NCBI GenBank assembly: GCA_943735955.1
Contig: OX030955.1
Location: forward strand, 4,796,593 to 4,860,592
DNA: 64,000 nt
From: Piscicola geometra
Lineage: Eukaryota; Annelida; Clitellata; Hirudinida; Piscicolidae
Direction: 5' to 3'
The position numbers and the translations under genes were made by a program. This document shows positions 11,214 through 37,685 of this stretch, in pieces (position 1 is the stretch's first letter; every line of letters starts with the position of its first letter). Under the pieces are notes generated by a model. That model saw nothing but the letters and a program-made list of their open reading frames with translations. It was not told the DNA's origin and searched no databases.

Positions 11214-12118
11214 AGTGGTGTTTCGAAAATGAGTTTGAATTTCTTGGTTGGTTGTTTGTAGAAATTTTTAATCGCAAAAAACAATTTATACTATGATTTA
11301 TCTTTCCATTTCTACAGACCCATCTTTATTTATGCCTAGGATTTAGGTTTTTATGCTTTGTAGTTAGAACATTCCATTTGCATTAAAATACATTCACTTA
11401 CTAGACATTTCATGCTTCTACTAAATTATTGTATTTTTAGAATTTGTATCATACTTACGGAATTTTGACTTTTGAAAAGTAATTTATATTTATCAATTTT
11501 GAGTGTTGAATGATTTTATAGGCTATATAACTTATAGCATAGGATGATTGAGGTCCTAATGATTTGTTGACTTTATTTCAAGTTTTTATTTTAATTTATT
11601 TGTTGCTTTTGTTAATATTGATCAGGTCTTTGTTGTCAATCTGTTCATTTTAAACCATTGTCGAATTAATTCGAGAATTGTTTAAAAACTGAATTGAATT
11701 ATTATCTAATTAGTTCTAGTCACCATCCTCCTAAGTATACTTGTTTCCACCTTAATTATGAATTTTGATTTTCCCACATTCCTGTGATAAAGATGTCTTA
11801 GGCAGTGTATGGCTTCATAAAGATTTGTGAAATTTACTTTAATGGTATCAGTGTTTTATATCGAAGGATACGTTTTTATAGCTTATAATTTATTTTAAAA
11901 TTTTACATGGTAAATTTACTTTTTTGGGATTATGAAAATCAAATAAGAAATAATAATGAAATAGCCATATTCTTTATAATGCTATTGATTCATTATTTAA
12001 TATTATCAAAAAGTTTAAATTAATTTATTGTAAATTTTAAAAAATGTATAAATAAATTATTTGTGAAAATTTTTTTTTTTTCAAATAAAAAAAGTTCTAA
12101 AAGGTTATAAAATGCACT
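11214..12118. other. Convergent 3' region of mannosidase and COA6
   Basis: No coding potential is seen. AATAAA-type signals occur on both strands: plus-strand AATAAA near 12050, and minus-strand AATAAA (TTTATT at 12023-12028), about 90 bp past the COA6 stop. The two transcripts may therefore overlap at their ends. Confidence 0.45.
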
Positions 12119-12529
12119 TTAATTTGATTGATTGATTGGCTCATATCCTTCTTTTTGCATCTTGTCTTGAAATTTCAAGTATTCCCTTCTTCTGTCAAAG
12201 TACTTAACCTGCAAGTTTCAAAATTTATAGTAACAAATGAATAATAAAACATCAAATTTTAAAAGGCTAAACTATAAAGCCTTATTATAAAATATAAAAA
12301 TATATAATAAAATGATTCACAAACCCATTGTGCAGTGCAATTCTTCTCAAACTCCAACCTTGCATTTTTACAATCACCCTGAAATATAAAAGACGAAAGA
12401 ATAAAAGTAAGAGTTGAACATATATTTTTAACATTGTGAAACCTCAAGTCCATTTGTTTCAACACATTTCCAATATTCATCTCTTGATAACCAACACTTC
12501 TCTCGCTGAGATTTATTTGGAGCAGCCAT
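12119..12529 (-). CDS. COA6: Cytochrome c oxidase assembly factor 6, three exons
   Basis: Exon 1 (12529-12443) encodes MAAPNKSQREKCWLSRDEYW then KCVETNGLE. Exon 2 (12378-12325) encodes GDCKNARLEFEKNCTAQW. Exon 3 (12208-12119) encodes VKYFDRRREYLKFQDKMQKE then GYEPINQSN and a stop. All junctions are phase 0 with GT donors and TTTCAG or TTGCAG acceptors. The protein is 76 residues, as expected for COA6, with CX9C (CWLSRDEYWKC) and CX10C motifs forming the disulfide-linked coiled-coil-helix fold. The FDRRREYLKF segment is diagnostic. COA6 acts in the mitochondrial intermembrane space in copper delivery to the Cu-A site of cytochrome oxidase subunit II. It has no cleavable presequence, as usual for MIA40 substrates. 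Its 3' end faces the mannosidase. Confidence 0.94.
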
Positions 12530-13109
12530 TTATTAATTATGACTAAATTGTTTAAATTAAATAAAGAATTTAAAATAAAATGCACATTTATAAATTTAAC
12601 TAGCACTAAAATGCAAGGGTGAAATGTATTGTAACTTCGGTTTACATTTAAAAGTTTAAAAGACCATTCGTTGTAAAATTGAGTGTGTACTTTTAATAAT
12701 TGAATAAATAATTAAACAGTTTTTCTTGGGCTTCAATACTATCTCTTAAACTTTTAATCCAATTTTTTTAATTAACAAAAATTTACTTGTGACATACATT
12801 TTTGAATTAGTTCCATTTTAAACTGAGTCTGCACAATAAAATTTCTAATAGCTTTACAATAAAATATCTAAGAATTCAAAAACTGCGCACTTTGTTCTAG
12901 AATGCTTTCAAGTCCTATTCTACCATACTGATACGTACAAACATTACTTCTTCCCTTCAACTATCCGACTCTGGAATTAGTAGTCAGTAGCGGTCACAAC
13001 ATTTTCATACATTTTCAGTTATTTTTATTTTTTATTCAACGATATTTTTGATGTAAGTTTATGCACCAGAAGAGCCCTACACAATATGGAAAGTAGAAAA
13101 GAGCAAACG

Positions 13110-13252
13110 GCGATGATGCAATGGTAAAGACGCCGGCTCTTTACACTAAACGTTTAGTAAACGTCTTGGATAATTCCTGCCATCGCATTGTAGCTAGCGA
13201 GGAGAGGACTGTGAAACCACTTCGTTAGACCATGAACCAAAAAAAAACAAAA
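13110..13252 (+). mobile_element. Possible tRNA-derived SINE with A-rich tail
   Basis: The head at 13110-13186 resembles a decayed tRNA. GCGATG at its 5' end pairs with CATCGC at its 3' end, GCAATGGTAAAGACGC resembles a D-arm/A-box, and GGATAATTCC sits where a B-box would be. A body of ~50 bp leads to an A-rich tail at 13239-13252. The anticodon arm does not fold well, so this is not a functional tRNA gene. Confidence 0.45.
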
Positions 13253-13324
13253 TACACGAAGCAGAGATTTTCAATACCCTTTCTACTGTGTATGTCATTG
13301 AGCCCCCATCCTCCATTAAAAAGT

Positions 13325-13512
13325 AAATAACTTATTAACCATGACGAGCATTATTATAGTGGCGTATAACCCGAACGGGCTTCCAGGCCACTTAGGCTGC
13401 ATATTTTCATTTGCGCCTTTGAGTTACTAGGGCATTGGTTGCACTTGAACCTAGGACCTTTCATTATTGGTCAAGCCGAGAGTCGTTGCCGACTCAGCTA
13501 CCCGTTCACCCT
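13325..13512 (-). mobile_element. tRNA-derived SINE
   Basis: Read on the minus strand, the element begins near 13512 with GGGTAGCTGAGTCGG. This contains a good RNA polymerase III A-box (TAGCTGAGTCGG, 13500-13489), followed 38 bases later by a B-box (GGTTCAAGTGC, 13451-13441). A GC-richer body then runs to about 13325 and ends in an AT-rich stretch. It lies next to the other SINE-like element in opposite orientation. The 3' boundary is approximate and I could not identify a target-site duplication. Confidence 0.7.
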
Positions 13513-15021
13513 TTTAACGACTAAGCTTTTTCAAAAACAAACATGTAGGACAATTTGAACTCAAAACATTTTAAAATAGAGATCCCACGCATTTCATGCT
13601 TGCTAAGTAAGTTTTTGGAAAACAGATGTTACATATTTATGCTATTTTTATATCTTTTTATTACTCTTGGCTTATTTAGAGAACTTTCAATCATTTTTGA
13701 GCATTAGTCTTTATTATTTTTTTCATTTACTTGTCTTGGAATGTTTAGGTTCATATTTATTTTTATCGAATTTTTATTTCAAAACATATTTATAGGTAAC
13801 TTAGAACAGTAGTTTTTAGAGCCAAAAAAAGTATTTTAAAAACAAAATTGAGCTATCAATTACCTAATAATCCAAATGAATATTCAAAGTTTCTTTATTT
13901 GAAATATTCTTTCTCTTGAAAATTTCTTTTTTAAAAGCACTTAATTATGCCTACATACAAACGGAAAAGTTCAAAGAATGAAGGTGAATTTTAATGAGAG
14001 CGGCACTCTTCCAAGCCACCACTTGAACCAGCCATTCCAAGGCTCTTCTTACCAATCGTCAGTTGATAATTCTACCATATTTTTATCGAAGGCTCTGTGG
14101 CTGATTTTGAGGCTTTATTTTTGTGAAAAAATATTTTTTAGTTTCCTTTAGCGTGTTTAACTAGCATATGCTTTTTAACCTCTATATTGACGGGTTTTAA
14201 ACATATTTTTTGAATTATTGTTTTTATATTGTGTTATTACCGCATTTATAATTGTGCCTCATCCGATGATTTATCCAGAAGTTATCTTCTTTTTTAAATT
14301 TGTTTCTATTCTTAGCTGTTACGATGGCATCATGACAAGGAAAAAAAAGCTCAATTAATCCAAAAGAAATAAATGTTTTTGTTGATTAAGAATAATCGCA
14401 ATTTTTCAAAATTCTATAAGCCTTTTTTCTCCTATTTTACGCTGTGAGAATAATAAAAATAGATATAATATACCCCATCACACAATATTTATTGAGTAAT
14501 ACGACTCCATAGCGATTAGTAAAATATTAAGTTTTTTACCCTTCTATTAATTATTTTTATAAATAAAATTCAATATCATTTACATTTTATTTTCAAAAAT
14601 GTCAACAAAATATAGATCGTTTTCGCAATTTAGTATAAGGTCACTTTTTTGGTTGAGAAATATAAAATTTATCAGTAATATACATTTTAAAACTCATAAA
14701 TTTTGATTCAAGTTTCATGAAAGTGAAAATATTTAGTTTCCAAAAAGCTTTTCTTTTTGAGAAATCTCAAAACGTAGTATTTTTGTAGGACTAAAACGTC
14801 ATGGGGTTTCAAACTTGATGTAAATCTCAAGAATATAAAACAATCAGATGCATTAAAAAGGTTTGAAATATTTCAAAATAAAATATATTAATTTTGAATT
14901 AATCATCTTCAAGCAAAATTCAACAATGAAATTCAATAATCAAGAGTTGATTACAATTTCTAACAACAAGGCATGGATATGAAAAGATAACAACGATAAA
15001 GTAATTTTAATTTACACATGC

Positions 15022-15043
15022 ATATATATATATATATATATAT
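15022..15043. repeat. (TA)n microsatellite
   Basis: About eleven uninterrupted TA dinucleotides within the COA6-EGR intergenic region. A similar run is at 34331-34352. Confidence 0.9.
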
Positions 15044-17879
15044 GTGTAATAATACTAAATTTTAAAAAAATAAATATATACACATACATAGAAGATAATT
15101 AAACGATAGCAATCTTGGTATGGGGGGACTCAAGTGCTCCTATAAAAGCATCCCTCCACTCCTAAACCACTAACACTAAAGAACTCAAGTGTCTATAGCA
15201 AGAATTGAAACCATTTAAAATAGAGTTATATCCAACTAAATGGTTAAAATTTACGTAGTTAAAAAACAAAATCTGTGGAAGTAATAAAAATATATCATCC
15301 CAGTGAATTCTCATTAGTCTCTACGCCTCTTAGCTTACATTGGGACACCCTATCAATATTGCAAGTACAGAGGTTTAAAAAGAAACTAACAGTCCGTGTT
15401 CTCTTCAATGCATGATGTTTTAACTTCTATTCTACAGTGCCTAAAATTACTTTTACAACTTTATGTAAACGATGAAATGTGGTTAACACACAGTTAATGT
15501 ATGTAAGTACGTAGTGCTCAACAGAATGTACATAGTGAATGATAAATAACTCAAACAACAAGATAATAAATAATTGTTAGAACTTTTTTACACAAATAAT
15601 AATAATAATAAAATAATAATGAAAGAATCGCAAAGAAGATAAGAAAAATATTTGGGTGAGTGAAAGGAAAAAATAGAATACCGTAAAATACCAATATATT
15701 CGACCACCTTAAACTAATTGTTTTTCCAAATTTCTAAAAATATAAATATTTTGTTAATTAATTCAAAAGTTCTTAATTGATAAATATTGAAGTTTTTAGC
15801 TTATTTGTCTTTCTATTCTCAACTTCGCTTTTTAAAACATAATTGAAATAGGTTTTTACAATTTTAATTTTTTTGAATCTTATCAATATGAATACATTTT
15901 TTGTTAAATCTAAAAATTATGTTAAATTGAATTAGGCATAATATTATTGAAATTTAGTTACGAGTACTTTAATTTTTCGTCATGATTACTACAATAGACA
16001 GTCTAGTTAATATAATTTATGTCAGAAGTGAAAAGCGAAAAAACAGTAATTTTGGCAAAAAATGATCGTGTCTGAACAATATGATATTTTACGGTACGTT
16101 TAATATATTTTTTCGGACAAGCGATTATCAAACGACGTGTACTTTCCAAAGTTTTAAACGAATAAAAAAAGGCTAAAATCGGAAAAAGCATGGAAATTAC
16201 TTTACATCGAAAATGCAATAATATCACAAAGCATGATTCATATTTCAAGTCAATGTTGTAAATAAGATGCTCATAACAGAGTAGAACGCCTTGAGATTGT
16301 TCGTGTTATTTACGCTACGCCAGCACTCATCTAAATCATCCGGATTCTGTTACACATCCTTACATCTTTACTTATGTTTTAAAATATCTTTCCAGCATTC
16401 TATTTGTACATCATTTCGAATATCGAAAAATAATTAGTTCTGTTATATTTATTCTTATCGTTTTTTTTCTATATAAAAATAAATATTTTAATAAAATAGC
16501 AGCGTTGAAATTGATCGATTAATAAATATAGAATAACATGAAGAATTATTTTTAATGCAAAAAGTCATGTCCTTACTCGACGCTTAACTAAATTACAAAA
16601 GTATTTGACTTATGACCTACCCGTCGGAGGTCTTCTAGGCATTGGGGTGATCGAGATAATAACAGGAATAAGAACAGTTGCAGGTTAGAAAATGTAACAA
16701 TTAGGAGGAATTTTCAATTGACTTGAATAATAAAATTTATTACTGAGACTTATGGGCGCAGTAATACTTTCAGTAATGATATCAATAACACTAGTAATAC
16801 CTATAATAGTGATATCATTATTGAATAAACCTAACAGCATTGATAACTATAAAAAGGATGAAAATAGTAAAACCTGGTTATCAATAATGTGAGATCACTC
16901 ACTTATCCCATCTCATTATTTCCCTTTTTCTCCCTCTCTTCGAAACGAGTAGATTCCATCTGTTTTATAAATTAGCTGTGTGTATCGCCATTTCCATCTT
17001 TATATTTTTAATCTTGCCATCCTGTATAACTATTTACTTGGATAAAAAATATAATTGCAAAAAATATTTTAAATCATTGAAAAATAATATATTTTATAAA
17101 ATAAACATAGCATTGTTTTACTTTTTTCTAAAGATAAATCTTTCTCATATCATAGAAAAAGTAATGAACGATGCTAATAATTTACTCAAGACTGAGAGAA
17201 GAAAAATAAGGAAACTAAGAAACATTATATCCTAACAATCCTTACTATATTTTCTCAAATATTATTTTTTTGTAAAAATAAATTGTAAAAAACAAACATT
17301 ATTTAAATTAAGGTTATTAAAAACACAGAAAAGTAAAATAATTTTTCTTATATCGCTGTAAAAACATAAAATTCCTAATTGATATCAGCAAGGTCACTAT
17401 ATCTGTTTCGGGCATTCCAAAGATAAAGATAACACTCGATAGGTGAACGATAATTGAGGTTTGTAACTTATTTGTTAAGGCCAAGTAGGAAGTCATGAGA
17501 GAAAGATCAAAAAGAAGGCATTCCGCTTAAGGCCAAGTTATCAGCTTTGCATGAATCGACCTTTATCGCATCATTAATGCTATCATTGACAAAACGTAGC
17601 TTGAGTCGCTCTTTAATTCATTATTGATTATTCTCTTTCCATTTCTTTTACTTTTTGTATTCAAAATACGTACGTTTGATTTAAAAAAAAATTTCTGTAA
17701 CGATTTAACTGAAATTTTCTAAGCCTCAATTTATCAAAGCATTTGATAGTGCTAAAGTTGTAATACTGGAGAGTTTCAAATCTAGAAGCTAGAAGTTCAG
17801 TTTTTCGTAACTTTCAAGGTTTTTAGAAGGCAAATTACTTCAAAAAAGTAGTATTAAGTTTTTTTGCTGATCATGAAAG

Positions 17880-33535
<15,656 letters not shown>

Positions 33536-35639
33536 GGTGAGTTGGGAGGATGGAGTGATGTTAGTAAATAAAGGTAACTGATTTATGGGTTTTAATTGTT
33601 TTCCATGTATGATGTGGCTTTTGTGGTTAACTTCAAAAGATGCGAATAGGTGCTGAACTTTCGAAGAATGTGGAATAAATTGAGGCCTCTGTGTGCGAGA
33701 TTATTGCAAGTTTCAAACTCTCACTTGAAAGCCTTGTAAAAGAAAGGTTATTAAATTGAAAACATATTTTACAAGTTATAAAAAATATATTTTTAAATAT
33801 TTAAGTTTATATTTTTTTATACTTTTTCCATCTATTGTAATTTCTTTATAATTTAAACTTCAAGTATTCTATTTTTCGTCATTTAGTGCAAGTTTTTAAC
33901 TCTAGATGATAAAATGTCACTCATTTTGTTTAACCGAGTTACAAATTTAACAATTTAAAACCTTGACAGACCTTTTTGCGGGCCTTAGCAAAATCTTTTA
34001 TTTTACTTTAATTACTCATAAGCTCATTTCAACAATTCAGTTGATTCAGTTTTCAAACTGAATTGAAAAGCCACATGGAACTATTTAACTCATTGCAGTC
34101 AAACCAGCAAAACTTCATAATTACCAGTAAATTAAAACTAAAATATTATTAAACAATATCCTACAAAGTTATTTTATAAACCATCTACTTAGTGAGATTC
34201 ACTCCAGATCGCCAACCAATTCACTTCAAAAACTCCCCTTTTAAACCACATCCCCACATGCTCTGTATCTCACATCCCTATTATATATTCTCTAATGGTA
34301 ACTCAAACGTACATATATATGAATAAACACATATATATATATATATATATATTGATTCACTAATATATTTATTCGATTATTTATAACTATCCTATTTAGT
34401 ATATATACTTAGACATGATTCTTATACTATAGGATTCACAAATATTTTATAATAAATAGGATTCGCAAGGTAACTTATTCTTTGAGATATATGCTTGAAC
34501 ATTTTATACACATTGTATATATGAATGTTTGTGTGCGTTTTTTATATTTTTTATATATTTTAATTTAACACAAACACATACGTTAGAACACTCGCAATGT
34601 CACTGTAAACTTTAACATTTAATGACTATCATAGCAAAACAGACAACTAAACTACTTTTTGGACGCTTGTCACGATAGAGCATTGAGGAATCCTTGAAGA
34701 GTAAGTATTAAACAGAATGAACAAGAGAATGAATGAAATAATTCATTATAAATATTCTGTTATTGCATATTTAAAACAACTCAATTTTCCGAATGCTATG
34801 TAATTCCATGATGCTTTCTAGTTGTATTAAGCCCCTTAAATCTTCAAATACTTAAAAGTATTTGTTTTAAATTTAGACAATTTTTAAAAAATTAAATGTT
34901 TTTTCATTAGTCTGTAAAAGTTTAAAGCGAAAACATAGCATATTTTGGTCAAAATTGTTTTTTAAGGTCTATTTTTCAAAGATCCCGTTGCTTAAAAATT
35001 CGCGATTAAAAAAGCACCCAAATACTAAGCGTGTACGAAACTGTAGGTTCGAAGTTTCTTTATGTTATTCACAAAAGAAAGATCAAAAGCTTTGACATTT
35101 GAACAATAATTTTCAATTTCCAACTTTTTAAAACAATAAAACGTAAGATTTTAACATGTAAAAAATATTTGTATATTTTTTAGCACACTCAAATGAGTTT
35201 GAAGGATATTTTATGGATTCAAGTGCTAAATACAAAACTATATCATTCTTGAATCTTACAAATAGCTTTTCCGTGTCAGGATTTTCTGGGAATTACGAGA
35301 ACAACTTTTGTAGAAATGCCTATGTGATGATGTGATGAGGATGATAGGATGATTATTTTGATGGTAATGATTCTAATGATGATTTCTTATTAGCTCAATT
35401 ATTCGAAAGCTTTTTTATTACTATTCTATATTTGGCTCATTTGTTTAAAGTTTATTTGAATTAAAACGTTTCTTTTTTTTCACCATATCTCAGTGCTCTG
35501 AAAATTCTGTTTTCGGTGATTCTGAGTTGATGCCCGAGCTCCTAGTGTTGGCGTTTGTATAATCTTTGGACTATAGTTTCTGTCTGTTTGAATGCCTTCC
35601 TAACGTCTTTATTTCTTAACTTGTCCATGATGTGTATTA
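33536..35639. other. Upstream region of EGR
   Basis: Expected to contain the EGR promoter and 5' UTR, but I see no clear TATA, SRE or splice evidence for a noncoding exon. It has a (TA)n run at 34331-34352 and otherwise AT-rich sequence. Confidence 0.4.
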
Positions 35640-36130
35640 CAAGTATCTTTCTTAATTCTGCCATTTCGAAAACAGTTTTCCATTAGACGAATCATCTTTG
35701 GGTGTATACCGTAGTGATGTTACACTCTCCAGAGGCCTTGGTGCCAAGCACTGTCGGGTGTTTTCTTGAAATGATCAAAGATCAAGTTGTTTGTTTTTTA
35801 AGGAGAAAAACTTGTTCCTAGTAGTCTGAGATAAAAAATCTGTTTTATCGTATCTCGTCTTGGTCTGAAACCAGTTTGTCTTTGTGTCAATTGTGTCTCA
35901 ATCGAGTTTTTTGTGTGACTATCTCCAGCATGGTTTTGCTTGCGAAGCATATGGGGCTGATCGTGCGATAGTTTTGGGGATCATGCTCACAAGAAAATTT
36001 GTCCAGAGGGTCAAAAACTCACCGTTTTCCATTTCTTGTGGCAGATTTTTGCAATATTTAGACCGCAATTTTTTCGCTTCTTTTAATAAGCTCACCTACT
36101 ATGCCTCAGATTCAAGTTGCTTTTCGGGTC
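35640..36130 (-). mobile_element. Decayed non-LTR retrotransposon (LINE) reverse transcriptase fragment
   Basis: Minus-strand translations, broken by stops and frameshifts, give in order pieces typical of a LINE reverse transcriptase: ENGEFLTLWTNFLVSMIPK, DPQNYRTISPICFASKTMLE (about 35983-35925), a QTGFRPRRDT-like piece (about 35880-35850), then SAWHQGLWRV and HHYGIHPKMIRLMEN (about 35750-35690). These correspond to the fingers/palm region (NYRxIS, EEQxGFRxGR, FDxVWHxGLW). The catalytic FADD segment is not recognisable. The element is a dead 5'-truncated or internal fragment. The family is not resolved and its ends are approximate. Confidence 0.8.
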
Positions 36131-37549
36131 CTAAATAAAAGTTTATTTGCGTATAATCTTTATAAATAATAACTAGAATAATTTTTTAAAATTATATTCA
36201 CAAGTTAAAACTACATACTTTTTAAAAAAGTAAAAAAGCGTAATATTTTTTTCTTTAATGCGAATAAAGACCTGAAACTTCTAAGTGGTTTGTACTTAGA
36301 TGATTGCTCATTGAAGAAACACCAAACATTTGGCACTTACAAAATGGTATAATGGCAGAAAAAATTTCAAAAAAACTAAAAGATATTCAAAATACAAGGA
36401 GTCTTTACTTTTTCAAAAAAAGGCATTTAAGTTACTTTTCATTAAAAATCTTCAAAAATCTTTTTTATATAATTTACAATAAGCCTTATTATAAGAGTCT
36501 TTTATCGAATAAAACTACAAAACCAATTTTAAAACCAACGATTTTCCAAAAACGAAACGTTAAATCTTACAAAATTTTAATTTTAAAAACGTATTTTTAG
36601 AGCTTTAAGATGGGTGTGTGAAAATATATTTTTGTTTTTCAAATTTTAATCTTTAACTTATTTTTACATAAAAATGCATGATAAATAATTTTCTCTGAAT
36701 AGTCATGATAGTGCTTTAACATTCAAGTATAGCATCGTAATAATATGAATATTCATAAACAAAAATAAAAATTCAAGATTCTTTAATAATAATAAGAATA
36801 GTAATAACAAGAATAGTAAGAAAACTTAATGTCTTAAACATTTTTATTTCAAAAAAATAAATTTATATTTATGGCCCTCATGACTGTTTCCGAAGAAATA
36901 GTGTGTTGTGTAAGATTTATTCCTTCTACCTATTCATTTTCTTATATGAAAGAAATTCAAATGATCCTCACGACTAATTATAACTAAAGATGCCTGGTTA
37001 TTCTATCATTTTCTCTCAAAAAGCATCTTGACCCTTTAAGTGTCTTTGAGTTTTGATATTTTAAAGACTTATTTTAAAATACAAATTTCCGTTTTTAAAT
37101 CTCGGTCAACGCCTTCGTCAGTCATCCGAAACGTAGCAAAAGTGAACGTTTTTCAAAGTAATCGTAGTTAAACGTCAATAAGCCATTTCTTTGATCTTGA
37201 GTTTTGAACCTCGAAATATTATTTATATCTAATTAAAAACTTCAGTTTAAAAAACCGAACTCGCGTTTACGTATCTCTATAACAACTTTCAAAATGACCT
37301 TGATTATTGGTACTCAAAATTCAAGCGAGACTCGAGAAGCCTCTATTGTTTTCGAATAACATAATACAAGGCTATAATTGTTGTCCAGGGAAATAGACTA
37401 AGATTCGCTGAGTTCTGCATGTATGTTTCGAGTCAACGGATTAATAAAATAAAAACTTAACTCAAGAATTTAAGACGCCTAAAACAATTGAGGCTTAAAG
37501 TCTTTGGTTTAAGAAGGATTTTATTTACACGAGCCTTTAACCATGACTT

Positions 37550-37685
37550 TGTGGTGGTTAGAGTGGGTGTTTTGGTGGTGGTGGGGATGATGGTGGTGGT
37601 GGTTGTGGTGGTGGTGGTTGGGGTGATGATGGTGGTGATGGTAGTGATGGTGGATGTGGTGCTGGTGGAGATGGTGGTGGATGTT
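37550..37685. repeat. GTG/GGT-rich microsatellite
   Basis: An imperfect run of TGG/TGA triplets. Open frames across it (Val/Met-rich on plus, Thr-rich on minus) are products of the repeat. Confidence 0.8.

Larger units (their letters stand above)
12530..17879. other. Intergenic region between COA6 and EGR
   Basis: Holds the two SINE-like elements near 13.1-13.5 kb, a (TA)n microsatellite at about 15022-15043, a 10-bp inverted repeat (AATGATATCA) near 16.77-16.83 kb, and the EGR 3' UTR at its right end. Small frames at 16003-16248 and 16978-17235 have AT-driven composition and no recognisable domain. Confidence 0.5.

Noticed and set aside
12259..12606. 115-residue minus-strand frame
   Set aside because: Only GDCKNARLEFEKNCTAQW within it is coding (COA6 exon 2). 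The rest is intron or an out-of-frame overlap of exon 1.
13110..13186. Functional tRNA gene
   Set aside because: Acceptor bases pair, but the anticodon arm and T-arm do not fold convincingly, and an A-rich tail follows as in a SINE.
13949..14150. Possible small exon starting MPTYKRKSSKNE with a GTGAAT donor
   Set aside because: The following frames do not connect to any recognisable protein and no acceptor with matching phase is apparent.
16978..17235. 85-residue plus-strand frame with hydrophobic start
   Set aside because: The composition is that expected of AT-rich DNA, and there is no domain, splice context or conserved motif.
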